From G965230065 sp965230065 (GTDB taxonomy: Bacteria > Bacteroidota > Bacteroidia > Cytophagales > Cyclobacteriaceae), in NCBI GenBank assembly GCA_965230065.1, contig OZ245942.1:682001-746000 (forward strand): a DNA stretch of 64,000 nucleotides. Direction: 5' to 3'. This document shows positions 1-8,387 of the stretch, piece by piece. The position numbers were made by a program, and so were the translations under genes. The first letter of the stretch is position 1. Each line of letters opens with the position of its first letter. The notes under the pieces were generated by a model. The model saw only the letters and a program-made list of their open reading frames with translations. It was not told where the DNA came from and made no database searches.

Positions 1-291
1 AAACTGTATTACATCATCAGGAGTAGCCAACGCATCATTCAGCTGAATACGGGGTTCTTCACCATATCTGTCCGTATCTTTAGGCTTACCAATGTAGATA
101 TAGCTTACCAACGTTTTCTTCTGCATTTTCCGCAACTGCTCGGCTCTGGGTATTTTTTGCTCCACCAAAATTTCGGTTTCTCGCAATACTGTTGTTACCA
201 TAAAAAAGAACAACAGCATAAAAATAATATCAGGCAATGCGGAAGTTGGTATATCCTGACTGGTTCCGGTTTTTTTCTTAAACTTTGACAT
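1..291 (-). CDS. ExbD/TolR-family biopolymer transport protein (partial, 3' end outside window)
   Basis: The 97 visible codons start at an ATG at 291 and run off the left edge, so the C-terminus is missing. The N-terminus is basic, followed by one membrane segment around residues 18-40 (ending FFFMVTTVL). Its aspartate in the PDIIFMLLFFF stretch fits the proton-carrying Asp of ExbD/TolR. The rest would be periplasmic. It lies 2 bases downstream of another ExbD gene, so it is the last visible gene of an ExbB-ExbD operon that powers outer-membrane transport or envelope work with proton-motive force. Two consecutive ExbD genes are common in Bacteroidota. The partner outer-membrane receptor cannot be assigned. 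Confidence 0.85.
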   Translation of the reverse strand, partial: MSKFKKKTGTSQDIPTSALPDIIFMLLFFFMVTTVLRETEILVEQKIPRAEQLRKMQKKTLVSYIYIGKPKDTDRYGEEPRIQLNDALATPDDVIQF

Positions 292-293
292 AG

Positions 294-932
294 TTATTGA
301 GCTCCTCCTGAGGCTGAACTTGGTTCTGCAATAGATATGGCCATAGGAATATGTTTCTTCAACTCACTATACCTTTCCCTTAAACTGGGCTCGGCCTCAC
401 CAATATTTCGTATTTCTTCAACAGTAACACCCAAATATTCGGCATATATCTCATAATAAGCCCCTTGTACTTCGTCCAGCACCTCTATGTACTTTTCATA
501 GGTGGTACCCCGGTCAGTTTTAAAAGAAACTACTGCCGGATCAGACGGGAAGTCAGAAGATTCAGGGTTTTGTTGTGCAAGTGACTTCAGTTGTGGCGGC
601 AGTGTATTATAAAAGTTTGCTGCCTCTTCAGAAGGACTTCCGAAATTAAGCACAAACTCTTTCACCAATTCTTTCAACTGTGTCATATCTTCAAAAGGCT
701 CATTCTCCACCAGCATATTATCCCTGGAGTTCACCAAAATTTTAAAGATATTTCTTTCAGGAATTTCAATATCCACTTGCTCTTCAGGTGGGACTTTGGG
801 CGGAAGGCTAATTGCCAGCCCTTTGTCCGAAGCAATTGTTGTTGTCATCAAAAAGAAGATCAACAACAGGAAAGCGATGTCGGCCATAGAACCGGCATTC
901 ACTTCGGTACTGGTTCTTTTTTTTCTAGCCAT
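294..932 (-). CDS. ExbD/TolR-family biopolymer transport protein
   Basis: The protein has 212 residues. It has a short basic N-terminus, one membrane helix near residues 17-35 with the conserved Asp in the SMADIAFLLLIFF segment, and a long periplasmic part. At about 212 residues it is longer than the classical 130-150 residue ExbD; the extra length is a polar insert around residues 95-170, which is often seen in Bacteroidota homologues. Its start overlaps the stop of the upstream gene by 1 base, which indicates translational coupling. With ExbB it should form the stator of an ExbBD-type proton-driven motor. The assignment to the family is secure; the specific transport partner is unknown. Confidence 0.9.
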   Translation of the reverse strand: MARKKRTSTEVNAGSMADIAFLLLIFFLMTTTIASDKGLAISLPPKVPPEEQVDIEIPERNIFKILVNSRDNMLVENEPFEDMTQLKELVKEFVLNFGSPSEEAANFYNTLPPQLKSLAQQNPESSDFPSDPAVVSFKTDRGTTYEKYIEVLDEVQGAYYEIYAEYLGVTVEEIRNIGEAEPSLRERYSELKKHIPMAISIAEPSSASGGAQ

Positions 933-1252
933 TACTGTACAATTTTATTGATTTCTGAAAAGACTATCCCAACCAAAGCAAGGATAAACAATATATACAT
1001 AGTGGAAAGAGCTCCTCCAATAATTTTAGAGGTACTTTCCGTAACATCAAACGTGGCATTCATTTCGCCTGTTGACATAGACCATCCTATTATGAATATC
1101 ACAGCCAATACAACAATGCCAATACCTGACTTTAGCAGAGACCTGGGGTTACTAAATGAATTAATTAGGGGTAAAAGAATAGCAGCCAGGGCAGCAAGGC
1201 CTAACAAAATAAAAGCTGCTGGGAGTCCGTAGTTTACAACAATATTTTCCAT
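932..1252 (-). CDS. Small three-helix membrane protein of the ExbB-ExbD operon
   Basis: The protein has 106 residues and is almost entirely hydrophobic. Three likely membrane helices lie around residues 10-32, 43-60 and 82-102. No enzymatic motif is visible. It sits between the ExbB gene (50 bases upstream) and the first ExbD gene (1-base overlap), a position where Bacteroidota operons often carry a short uncharacterised membrane protein. Context suggests an accessory subunit of the proton-channel complex, but this is inference only. Confidence 0.7.
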   Translation of the reverse strand: MENIVVNYGLPAAFILLGLAALAAILLPLINSFSNPRSLLKSGIGIVVLAVIFIIGWSMSTGEMNATFDVTESTSKIIGGALSTMYILFILALVGIVFSEINKIVQ

Positions 1253-1302
1253 AAATGTTCAATTTACGATGGTAGAAATTACAAGATTTTAATTATCAAT
1301 CG

Positions 1303-2064
1303 TTAAGCAGTAGTTCTGCCTGTAACCTTGTATTTTACCAACAGGTCAACCAGTGTAATTGAAGCATCTTCCATTTGGTTTACAAGACCATCTACCTTGG
1401 CAACCAGATAATTGTAGAATAACTGAAGGATAATGGCTACGATCAGTCCGGCAACAGTTGTCAAAAGTGCTACTTTAATACCTCCTGCAACCAATGAGGG
1501 AGAAATATCACCCGCAGCCTGAATAGCGTCAAAAGCACCAATCATACCGATTACAGTACCCATGAAACCCAACATAGGCGCCAGGGAAATAAACAGGGAA
1601 ATCCAAACCAATCCTTTTTCCAAACGGCCCATTTCAACAGAACCATAAGAAATAATAGATTTCTCTACCATATCAATGCCTTCAGAAGAACGCATCAGCC
1701 CTTGAGTAAAGATGGATGCCACTGGCCCGCGGGTAGATGCAGTAACTTCCTTGGCAGCTTCAACACCTCCGGTATTGAGGGCATCCTCTACTTTTGCCAG
1801 TAATTTTTTGGTATTAGTAGTAGCCATGTTCAATGTGATAATCCGCTCGATAGCAATGGCTAAGCCAAGAATCAAACAAACAAGTACAGGAGTCATAAAC
1901 CTCCAGTCCCCTTCAATAAATTTTGATTTTACTACTTGTTGGAAAGAGGCATCTTCAGCTACCACTTCGGTTTGGGCAGCAGGTGAGTCCTGTGCCATTA
2001 CTTGTGTTGAGTAGCTTAGTGCTAATAGGCCTGAAAGGGCTAATACAGTGAGTAACTTTTTCAT
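1303..2064 (-). CDS. MotA/TolQ/ExbB proton channel family protein
   Basis: The protein has 253 residues. A cleavable-looking signal peptide (residues 1-24, ending VMAQ) is followed by a short periplasmic stretch and three membrane segments near residues 57-78, 153-180 and 190-220. The hallmark region SLAPMLGFMGTVIGMIGAF and the following GGIKVALLTTVAG segment are typical of TolQ/ExbB channels. It heads the operon and would pair with the downstream ExbD proteins in the inner membrane. The N-terminal signal peptide is absent from E. coli ExbB but common in Bacteroidota. No clear -7 box was found in front of the gene. Confidence 0.92.
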   Translation of the reverse strand: MKKLLTVLALSGLLALSYSTQVMAQDSPAAQTEVVAEDASFQQVVKSKFIEGDWRFMTPVLVCLILGLAIAIERIITLNMATTNTKKLLAKVEDALNTGGVEAAKEVTASTRGPVASIFTQGLMRSSEGIDMVEKSIISYGSVEMGRLEKGLVWISLFISLAPMLGFMGTVIGMIGAFDAIQAAGDISPSLVAGGIKVALLTTVAGLIVAIILQLFYNYLVAKVDGLVNQMEDASITLVDLLVKYKVTGRTTA

Positions 2065-2142
2065 AGTAGTGTCTAGTAGTCAGTGTAAGATAATAGTTAA
2101 AACTTAAATAAATTTAATACAAATAAAAACAATTCCTTGCTG

Positions 2143-2231
2143 CGGAGAGGAAGGGATTCGAACCCTTGGTACCCCTGTGGGGGCACACTCACTTTCCAGG
2201 CGAGCACCTTCGACCACTCGGTCACCTCTCC
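2143..2231 (-). tRNA. tRNA-Ser (anticodon GGA)
   Basis: On the minus strand the sequence folds into a class II tRNA. It has a 7-bp acceptor stem GGAGAGG/CCTCTCC, an anticodon stem CTCGC/GTGAG with loop CTGGAAA (anticodon GGA at 2197-2195), and a long variable arm with the GTGCCCCCAC region. The T arm contains GGTTCGAATCC. The length is about 89 nt, as expected for serine tRNA with its long variable arm. CCA is not encoded; the 3' sequence after the discriminator G is GCA. Confidence 0.95.
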
Positions 2232-2263
2232 TGCGTACAAAGCGCAACATTGTGTAAGATACA

Positions 2264-2291
2264 CAAAGCTAGCGGATTACAAATAAATCAA
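2264..2291 (-). promoter_or_regulatory. Promoter of tRNA-Ser
   Basis: On the minus strand TTG (2291-2289), 17 bases and TAGCTTTG (2271-2264) match the Bacteroidota promoter pattern TTG / TAnnTTTG. The start of transcription would fall near 2257, about 25 bases before the mature tRNA 5' end. This is a pattern match only. Confidence 0.5.
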
Positions 2292-2440
2292 TAATAAATA
2301 CTTTATGCAAATTTTGTATTGAAATCGTTTGAGTTAACTTGAAAAATAAATAATCGCACAAAATACTTTGAAAAAGTATCTATATTTTAAAACAAATTCA
2401 AACTAATGTAAGAACTATTGAAAAATTATTGGGAAATTAT

Positions 2441-3514
2441 TTACATCATTTCTCCACAAAGTGGCGTAGAAAGTAATTTTTTGATGTAATCTGCATTCGC
2501 CTCTTTCCCCAGCAAATACATCATTTTTGTTACAGCGGCTTCTGTAGTCAAATCTTTTCCGCTCACAACACCAATATTTTCCAGCGACTTGCTGGTTTGG
2601 TACCGCCCCTGTATTACCCTTCCGCCACTACACTGTGATATGTTGAGAATAATAACCCCCCTGTCCACGGCATCGCTCAGGCTATCCAACATAAACGTAT
2701 CAGTAGGCGCATTACCCGATCCAAAAGTTTCTAATACGACTCCTTTGATATCTGGAATTTTCAATACGCTTTCTACTACCCTGCGGCTGATACCCGGAAA
2801 AAGCTTAAGAATCGTAACATTCTCATCTAATTTATCACAAAAAACCAGCTTTTGTGCAGGGTTGTAGTTATGAATAGCAGTGCGGTTATAATCAATCACC
2901 ACTCCGGTTTCGGCCAATGGGGGATAATTGTCAGACTTAAACGCATCAAAATGGATGCTTTGCACTTTGCTGGAGCGGTTACCCCTTAACAGTAAATTCC
3001 TGAAATAAATACACACTTCAGATACCATCGGAATATTACCCACCCTTTCGCTGGCTATTTCCAATGCGGTAATAAAATTTTCATTGGCATCTGATCGACG
3101 TGAACCAATCGGCAATTGTGCGCCGGTAAAAATCACAGGTTTGTTCAGCCCCTCCAGCATAAAACTGAGGGCAGAGGCACTATATGCCATCGTATCGGTG
3201 CCATGTACAATCACAAACCCATCGTACTGGTTATAGTTTTCGTGAATGATGAACCCCAGGTGTACCCAGTGCTCAGGACGAATATTAGCAGAATCGACCA
3301 AAGTTGGGAACGAAATTACCGTAAGGAATAAATCAAACTCCTGAATGGCAGGGGCTTTTTCTACAATCCTCGAAAAATTGAATGGCACCAGTGACCCATC
3401 CCGGTCATAAGCCATGCCGAGGGTGCCCCCGGTATAAATTATCAGCACCGATCCCTTAGGATTTTGCGGGACAGCCGTATTGATGTTTACAATTCTGTAG
3501 TTCCCTTTTTCCAT
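2441..3514 (-). CDS. ansA: Type I (cytoplasmic) L-asparaginase
   Basis: The protein has 357 residues, without a signal peptide. The first catalytic threonine is T28 in IYTGGTLGM, and the second motif is HGTDTMAYSASALSFML, containing the catalytic Thr-Asp pair; both define the AnsA/GatD family. It hydrolyses L-asparagine to aspartate and ammonia in the cytoplasm. The length matches the bacterial type I enzymes. The start overlaps the end of the TatD gene by 28 bases, so the two are probably co-transcribed. No terminator was recognised in the 200 bases after it. The possibility that it is an Asp/Glu-tRNA amidotransferase subunit (GatD) is low because no GatE gene is near. Confidence 0.93.
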   Translation of the reverse strand: MEKGNYRIVNINTAVPQNPKGSVLIIYTGGTLGMAYDRDGSLVPFNFSRIVEKAPAIQEFDLFLTVISFPTLVDSANIRPEHWVHLGFIIHENYNQYDGFVIVHGTDTMAYSASALSFMLEGLNKPVIFTGAQLPIGSRRSDANENFITALEIASERVGNIPMVSEVCIYFRNLLLRGNRSSKVQSIHFDAFKSDNYPPLAETGVVIDYNRTAIHNYNPAQKLVFCDKLDENVTILKLFPGISRRVVESVLKIPDIKGVVLETFGSGNAPTDTFMLDSLSDAVDRGVIILNISQCSGGRVIQGRYQTSKSLENIGVVSGKDLTTEAAVTKMMYLLGKEANADYIKKLLSTPLCGEMM

Positions 3515-4275
3515 TTCCGAAAAACGGTGTTAGCGTTTTTAGTTGTTTTTGCGGCTACTTCTTCTTTGCTGATTTGCAGGTAACCGGCAATTTTTTCTGC
3601 AATAATTGGTATATAGGCTGGTTCGTTGCGCTTTCCCCGGTAAGGGGCCGGTGCCAGGTATGGGCTGTCCGTTTCCAGCACAAGCCTGTCAAGGCCAATT
3701 TCCGGTATCACTTTATCCAACCCTCCATTTTTGAAAGTGGCCACTCCTCCTATGCCCATAAAAAAGCCCAAATCTACGATTCTTTTGGCTTCTGCCGCTG
3801 TACCGGTGAAGCAATGAAAAATACCTTCCAGTTTTTCATCCTTCTCCTGCTCTACTATAGTGATGGTTTCTTCAAAAGCCTCCCGGTTATGGATTACAAT
3901 AGGGATTTGGTATTTTTTGGCAAAACCTATTTGTATTTTGAAGGCTTCCCGTTGCTGCTGCCCGAAGGTTTTATCCCAATACAAGTCCATGCCAATTTCA
4001 CCAACAGCAGAAAATTTGCGTTTTTCCAGCCATTCTTCTACGATAGATAGTTCTTTCTCAAAATTTTCGTTTACATGGCAGGGGTGCAGCCCCATCATAG
4101 GAATGCAGTGTCCGGGGTATTTTTCTTCCAGCTCAAGCATACTTTCTATGGAAGTATGGTCTATGTTGGGCATGTAGATTTCGCGTACACCACTCTCCAG
4201 TGCACGTTCTACCATAGCTTTAGTATCTTCCCCGAAGGCATCTGCATATATGTGTGCGTGTGTATCTATAAACAT
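3487..4275 (-). CDS. TatD-family metal-dependent DNase
   Basis: The protein has 262 residues and is a TIM-barrel hydrolase of the TatD family. Metal-site motifs are visible in order: FIDTHAHIYA at the N-terminus, GEIGMDLYW near residue 95, IVIHNREAF near 126, HCFTG near 152, and ETDSPYLAP near 202. TatD proteins are cytoplasmic 3'-5' exonucleases linked to DNA repair and DNA turnover. The gene starts at an ATG at 4275 and overlaps asparaginase, which follows it. A -7 box lies at 4328-4321. The family assignment is secure; the physiological substrate is inferred from the family. Confidence 0.92.
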   Translation of the reverse strand: MFIDTHAHIYADAFGEDTKAMVERALESGVREIYMPNIDHTSIESMLELEEKYPGHCIPMMGLHPCHVNENFEKELSIVEEWLEKRKFSAVGEIGMDLYWDKTFGQQQREAFKIQIGFAKKYQIPIVIHNREAFEETITIVEQEKDEKLEGIFHCFTGTAAEAKRIVDLGFFMGIGGVATFKNGGLDKVIPEIGLDRLVLETDSPYLAPAPYRGKRNEPAYIPIIAEKIAGYLQISKEEVAAKTTKNANTVFRKWKKGTTEL

Positions 4276-4301
4276 GGTTTCAAATTTCTAAACTCTAAAG
4301 C

Positions 4302-4346
4302 CGAAATCCTAAACAAATTTCAAACCTAAAACCTGAAATCTTAAAC
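4302..4346. repeat. Short direct repeat in the tatD leader
   Basis: CGAAATCCTAAAC (4302-4314) recurs as TGAAATCTTAAAC (4334-4346) with 32 bases between starts, within a longer A/T-rich stretch of related words (4280-4370). It lies in the gap between tatD and the upstream glycosyltransferase and overlaps the putative -7 box. Function unknown. Confidence 0.4.
4321..4328 (-). promoter_or_regulatory. Putative -7 box for tatD-ansA
   Basis: Reading the minus strand, TAGGTTTG (4328-4321) matches TAnnTTTG. A transcription start near 4314 would give a leader of about 40 bases before the ATG at 4275. No -33 TTG at the usual distance was found, so support is moderate. Confidence 0.4.
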
Positions 4347-4424
4347 CGCCGAATCCGAAGAAATCCGGGAATATTAAGAAGTTTTGGGTTTTGATTTTTA
4401 CTATCAGGGCTTATTTAGGGTTTC

Positions 4425-5558
4425 TCAAAAATCCCGCTCTTTCCACCGCACCTTGTGAGGGAGGAAAAAGAGGATTATCATGCTGATTGACAAAGTAAAT
4501 GTATAAAGTCCGTACAGTGGTAACAAAGCCAAGAGTTTCTTCTTTCTTCTGCCATCCAGGTTTAAGGCCTGCATTACTCCTGCTGCGAATATACTTTCTG
4601 CTGCTATTTTGAAAAAAAACAAAGCACAAGCCAGCAAAAAATCGGAAATAGCGATAAAAACCAGGGCGGGATAAAAAAAGGTAAGTATAAACAAAATAAC
4701 CACCAGCCAGCCAGGCAGTTGCATAGCACCGTGCATCCACCGAATGCGTTGCTGCAACAATTCTTTCACCGTACCAATAGGAAGCGATTCAGCCAGTACC
4801 GATGCGTCTATCACATTTCGGAAGAAAAAGCCTCTTTGATAAGTATTGTGCAAAAGGGCATAGTCTTCTGTAATGGAAAAAGGCATGTTCTCATAACCTC
4901 CGGTAGCCTGGTAAGCCTGCCTCCCCACCATCATATTACTACCCAGGGTAGTAATGGGTTTCCCGAACTCACTGGCCACTTTTACCATACCTAAACCAAT
5001 GAGCCAATCGAGACACTGCATGCGTGCAAACTTACTTTTTCCCCGGATCAAAGTTACTCCGGTTACCACACCGGTTTGTTCCCCAACTCCCTGTTGCAAC
5101 ATCCCTTTTGCCCAACCGGGGTTTACCCGCGTATCGGCATCGGTAATGAGCAAAAATGGAGCAACCTGCCTGGCTGTAGCACTGGCACGTATCAGGTGTG
5201 CCAGTACGTTGGCTTTGGCATCTGCCTGCCCAAGTTTTTCATGAATGTCTATCACTTTAACCCGCTCAAACTGCTGGGCATATCTTCGGGAAATATTGCC
5301 GGTATCATCCGAAGAACCATCGTTTCCTACCCATATCTGTACTTTTCCGGTTGGGTAGTCCAAAGCCAGTAACGCTTCTATGCAAGATGCTATGTTTTGT
5401 GCTTCATTGCGGGCAGCTACCAACACAGCAATATCGGGCAATGTTGCCAAAGTGTATGTCGTATGCTTTGCATTGCGTTTCCAAAAAATAACCAATAAAA
5501 AATAAATGAACACAGTAACCGAGGCAAGCACCAAAGAGATGACAAAAAAATAACTCAT
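4425..5558 (-). CDS. Membrane-bound family 2 glycosyltransferase
   Basis: The protein has 377 residues. An N-terminal membrane helix (about 4-27) precedes a GT-A fold domain: VLVAARNEAQNI near residue 45, GNDGSSDDT near 78, the metal-binding ITDADT near 138, EDYALL near 232, and the acceptor motif QQRIRWMHG near 270. Two to three membrane helices follow. This layout is that of processive or polyprenyl-linked GT2 enzymes that build exopolysaccharide or glycolipids at the inner membrane. It overlaps the upstream deacetylase by 4 bases (ATGA), so both may modify the same glycan. The donor sugar cannot be told from the sequence. Confidence 0.88.
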   Translation of the reverse strand: MSYFFVISLVLASVTVFIYFLLVIFWKRNAKHTTYTLATLPDIAVLVAARNEAQNIASCIEALLALDYPTGKVQIWVGNDGSSDDTGNISRRYAQQFERVKVIDIHEKLGQADAKANVLAHLIRASATARQVAPFLLITDADTRVNPGWAKGMLQQGVGEQTGVVTGVTLIRGKSKFARMQCLDWLIGLGMVKVASEFGKPITTLGSNMMVGRQAYQATGGYENMPFSITEDYALLHNTYQRGFFFRNVIDASVLAESLPIGTVKELLQQRIRWMHGAMQLPGWLVVILFILTFFYPALVFIAISDFLLACALFFFKIAAESIFAAGVMQALNLDGRRKKKLLALLPLYGLYTFTLSISMIILFFLPHKVRWKERDF

Positions 5559-6187
5559 AAGGCTGAAAAATGATACCCTGCTGCTGCAAAATGTTCCAGA
5601 TACCGGGGCAATACATACTTCAGGTTTTTCTCAGCTTTATAGCTATCATGAAAAATGATGATGGTTCCGTGTTTGGTATGTGTAATGCATTTTTTTAAGC
5701 ATTTTTCTGCATTAAAGCCAGGATCAAAATCACCGGAAAGTATGCTCCACATTACAATTTGATAGTCTTGCCTCACCCTGCTGATCTGACTGCGTTTGAT
5801 TTTTCCATAAGGTGGCCTGAATAATTTTTTCGAGGATGCATGTTTATCAATCATATTATCGCAAAGCGCTATATTCTCAAGATAAGCAGGATCATCTGTT
5901 TGCCACCCGTTCAAATGATTGAAGGTGTGATTGCCTACATGGTGTTGGTTTCTGAGCACAGATTGATACACTTCCGGATGCTTTTGTACATTTTCGCCTA
6001 CACAAAAAAAAGTAGCTTTGGCCTTATATTTTTCCAATGTTGCCAGCACAAAATCGGTAGTTCCGGGTACCGGGCCATCATCAAAGGTGAGGTATATACA
6101 GGGAGAACCGGTTTTTTTATCTGTTCTATCCCAAAGCAATTGCGGATACAGGTATTTTAAGAAAGCCGGCGTTTTAAAAAAATTCAT
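5555..6187 (-). CDS. Polysaccharide deacetylase (NodB-like, CE4)
   Basis: The protein has 210 residues, essentially a single NodB homology domain. Visible motifs are LTFDDGP (catalytic base Asp and metal Asp) near residue 34, GNHTFNH (metal His pair) near 87, and RPPYGK near 124. C-terminal motif HDSYKAEKN near 180 provides the final His. There is no signal peptide or membrane anchor, so the product may be cytoplasmic, or exported in some non-obvious way. It probably removes N-acetyl groups from a glycan made by the overlapping glycosyltransferase gene. It starts 3 bases after the upstream SpoIIE-type phosphatase ends. Confidence 0.9.
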   Translation of the reverse strand: MNFFKTPAFLKYLYPQLLWDRTDKKTGSPCIYLTFDDGPVPGTTDFVLATLEKYKAKATFFCVGENVQKHPEVYQSVLRNQHHVGNHTFNHLNGWQTDDPAYLENIALCDNMIDKHASSKKLFRPPYGKIKRSQISRVRQDYQIVMWSILSGDFDPGFNAEKCLKKCITHTKHGTIIIFHDSYKAEKNLKYVLPRYLEHFAAAGYHFSAL

Positions 6188-6189
6188 AG

Positions 6190-7497
6190 TTAAGCTTTGT
6201 TTCCCACTTTTACAGAAAGAAACGTGATATCGTCATGATGTTCATCTGTAGCACTAAATTCATCTAAGGTACTGATCAGCAATTCGTGCATTTCTTTCAA
6301 GCCTTTACCATAATTATTGACCAGGAAATCTTCCAGGCGCTCAATGCCAAACTGTTCTTCCTGCGCATTAAAGGTTTCGGTAAGCCCATCAGTATATCCA
6401 AAGAAAAAAAAGTTTTTAAGGTTTTCCATCACACCTTCCCGCAAAAAGGGCAAAGGATAAAAGCTGCCCAAAATAAGTGTGCCTTCGGTAAGCAGGTGGA
6501 TTTCTGCCTTATTACAAATAATCATGGGAGGAGTATGGCCGGCATTAATGTATTGCAACCTGGCATTTGGCCGGTCATACAAGCCAATAAATGCCGTAAT
6601 ATAATTTTCTCCGTTGGCGCTTTGGTAAATTTGAAAATTTAGTTCCCTTACAAGTTCTTTCAAGTCCGGGGATTTTCGCACCAATGCACGTAAGGCGGCC
6701 TGAAAGTTTGACATGAGCAAAGCAGCCGGCATTCCTTTTCCCGATACATCAGCTACACAAATTAAAAATCGGTCGTTATCCAGGGGAATAAAATCGTAAT
6801 AATCTCCTCCTACGGAGTAATGAGGCAGATAACTGGCCAGTACTTTGAGGCCTTCCTCATCGGGCATTTCTTTCGGAAAAAGAAATTGTTGTACATCCCG
6901 GGCAATTTCCATTTCTTTCCGTATGGCCTCCTGCTCCAGTTGTTTGCGGGCCAACTTTTTATTCTCAATAGCCACTACAATGATATTGCTCAGCGCCTGG
7001 ATAAAGTTAGTACTTATTTCAGGCGAATTGGGCGTGTTTTCCTTATCGTTTACACCACCAATAAAAACCAGGGCCAGCATGCGGTCTTTATGCGAAACAG
7101 GAATGATAATATCAAATTCACTGAATTTGCCAATACCGGTAAGTTTATCTATTGAAGTAATGACATCAACCTTTAAAAATGCCTCCTGCAATTGTACATG
7201 GGAAAAGTCTGTTCCCGTACCAAAATTAGTTTTGCATTCCCAGCCTGCCTCTGTATTTGCCTGTTCGTTAAATACATATAATGCCAGTTTTTTGATTTGA
7301 AGGTTTGCCCTGAGGGTGAAATTAAAAATTTTGAAAAGCGAATCTTCAGGCAAATTATTATTGATAGACTGGGTTACTTCCAGCAAGGAATTTAATTCCA
7401 GTTCTTTCAGGGCATATTGATTAACCAGGCTTTGTGAGTCCATAAAATCTACGCAGGGGATAAAGATGGTATTGAAACGTGCCGGCACATTTAGCAT
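6190..7497 (-). CDS. GAF domain / SpoIIE-type (PP2C) serine phosphatase
   Basis: The protein has 435 residues. An N-terminal GAF-like sensory part (about 30-185) is followed by a short coiled linker and a PPM/SpoIIE phosphatase domain (about 200-430). Metal-binding motifs are visible: GGDYYDF, VADVSGKGMPAALLM, and FFGYTDGLTE. Such proteins usually dephosphorylate an anti-sigma-factor antagonist in a partner-switching pathway; no partner is encoded next to it. A second in-frame ATG at 7443 (MDSQSLVNQ) may be the true start, because the first 18 residues look unlike a conserved domain. It heads a gene run with the deacetylase and glycosyltransferase, and a -7 box lies at 7558-7551. Confidence 0.88.
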   Translation of the reverse strand: MLNVPARFNTIFIPCVDFMDSQSLVNQYALKELELNSLLEVTQSINNNLPEDSLFKIFNFTLRANLQIKKLALYVFNEQANTEAGWECKTNFGTGTDFSHVQLQEAFLKVDVITSIDKLTGIGKFSEFDIIIPVSHKDRMLALVFIGGVNDKENTPNSPEISTNFIQALSNIIVVAIENKKLARKQLEQEAIRKEMEIARDVQQFLFPKEMPDEEGLKVLASYLPHYSVGGDYYDFIPLDNDRFLICVADVSGKGMPAALLMSNFQAALRALVRKSPDLKELVRELNFQIYQSANGENYITAFIGLYDRPNARLQYINAGHTPPMIICNKAEIHLLTEGTLILGSFYPLPFLREGVMENLKNFFFFGYTDGLTETFNAQEEQFGIERLEDFLVNNYGKGLKEMHELLISTLDEFSATDEHHDDITFLSVKVGNKA

Positions 7498-7550
7498 CAG
7501 CTATCATTTTCAGGCACTAACCAAGTAAATCTTGGCCAGAAACACAAAAT

Positions 7551-7558
7551 CAAATGTA
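7551..7558 (-). promoter_or_regulatory. Putative -7 box for the SpoIIE-type phosphatase gene
   Basis: Minus-strand TACATTTG (7558-7551) matches TAnnTTTG exactly and would start transcription near 7544, about 47 bases before the ATG at 7497. No well-placed -33 TTG was found. Confidence 0.42.
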
Positions 7559-7615
7559 TGAAAAAGCGACGACTTTTCAGTAAAAAAGTAAAATCTGCCA
7601 AAAAGCACCCCACCT

Positions 7616-7650
7616 GTTCGATATAGAACATTGCTGTATCGAATTCGAAC
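7616..7650. repeat. Compound palindrome between divergent genes
   Basis: TTCGATA (7617-7623) pairs with TATCGAA (7637-7643), and GTTCGA (7616-7621) can alternatively pair with TCGAAC (7645-7650). The site lies in the 256-base gap between the divergent phosphatase gene and the small secreted protein gene. It resembles an operator for a dimeric regulator, but no regulator can be named. Confidence 0.4.
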
Positions 7651-7753
7651 ATTTGACAAAAAACAGGAAATTCATAATTAACTGAAAATCAAAACATTAC
7701 AATAATGGCATAAGGTTGGCAATTCTTGAACTAAGAATTTCTCTTACTCAAAA

Positions 7754-8182
7754 ATGTTTAATATTATGAAACTAAAACTCACTTCAATATCATTTTTAAT
7801 GTTGGCAATACTTACACTCGTGAGTTCAACTGCCCATGTGCAAGCTGGCAACCGTAATGATAAAATTATCGAGAAAGCCCGGGAGGCTGTAGATAATGCA
7901 ACCCCCGATGACTGGGAAGCTTTGGCGAAGGCGGCTGATATGTGCATTGAAAAAAATGTTAACTTAAAAGAAGCCGCCAAATGGATTGACAAATCAGTAT
8001 CCATCAAAGAGACTATTTACAATACAAAAGTAATGGGTGATTATTACGCACTCAGTAACCTGCCTGGAAAAGCTGTGGAATATTACAGCAAAAGTATCAG
8101 GATAGGGAAATTAGACGACCCTGCCTATCAGGATGAAGTAACTCAAAAGAAAATTCTTAAAATGGTTAAGCTAATAGGTTAG
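7754..8182 (+). CDS. Small secreted helical-repeat protein of unknown function
   Basis: The protein has 142 residues with a signal peptide (hydrophobic stretch around residues 9-27, cleaved near AHVQAG). The mature part looks like a TPR-type helical solenoid: WEALAKAADMCIEKN, then AAKWIDKSVSIKETIYNTKVMGDYY, then AVEYYSKSIRIGK. An alternative start ATG at 7766 (MKLKLTS) gives a more typical signal peptide. It is transcribed away from the phosphatase gene and followed by a likely terminator, so it forms its own unit. It probably acts in the periplasm as a binding scaffold; no enzymatic motif is seen. Confidence 0.75.
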   Translation: MFNIMKLKLTSISFLMLAILTLVSSTAHVQAGNRNDKIIEKAREAVDNATPDDWEALAKAADMCIEKNVNLKEAAKWIDKSVSIKETIYNTKVMGDYYALSNLPGKAVEYYSKSIRIGKLDDPAYQDEVTQKKILKMVKLIG

Positions 8183-8202
8183 TTTCCCAAAAGGGCTTCT
8201 GT

Positions 8203-8222
8203 AAAAGGGGGCCTTTTTTTTA
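8203..8222 (+). terminator. Rho-independent terminator
   Basis: AAAAGG (8203-8208) and CCTTTT (8212-8217) form a short stem with a GGG loop, directly followed by a T-run. It lies 20 bases after the stop of the small secreted protein. Confidence 0.5.
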
Positions 8223-8387
8223 TTTTATTGTGTTATCCCTCCCCGGCTAAATCATAACAAAGCTACACACTCTTGATTTTTCAGAACCATTAAGTACTTT
8301 TCCATAAATATATGTTTCTTTCCGGCGTAAGGTTTGCTCTTATTCTGGCTTTTCTCTGATGCTCCCCTGAGGTAGTTTTAGCATCTG

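Noticed and set aside
591..1232. Plus-strand frame over the ExbD and small membrane genes
   Set aside because: It crosses two genes with clear family features and has a biased Cys/His-rich translation.
7715..7731. Sigma-54 promoter in front of the small secreted protein
   Set aside because: The TTGGCAATTCTTGAA stretch has the GG part but not the GC part at the required distance.
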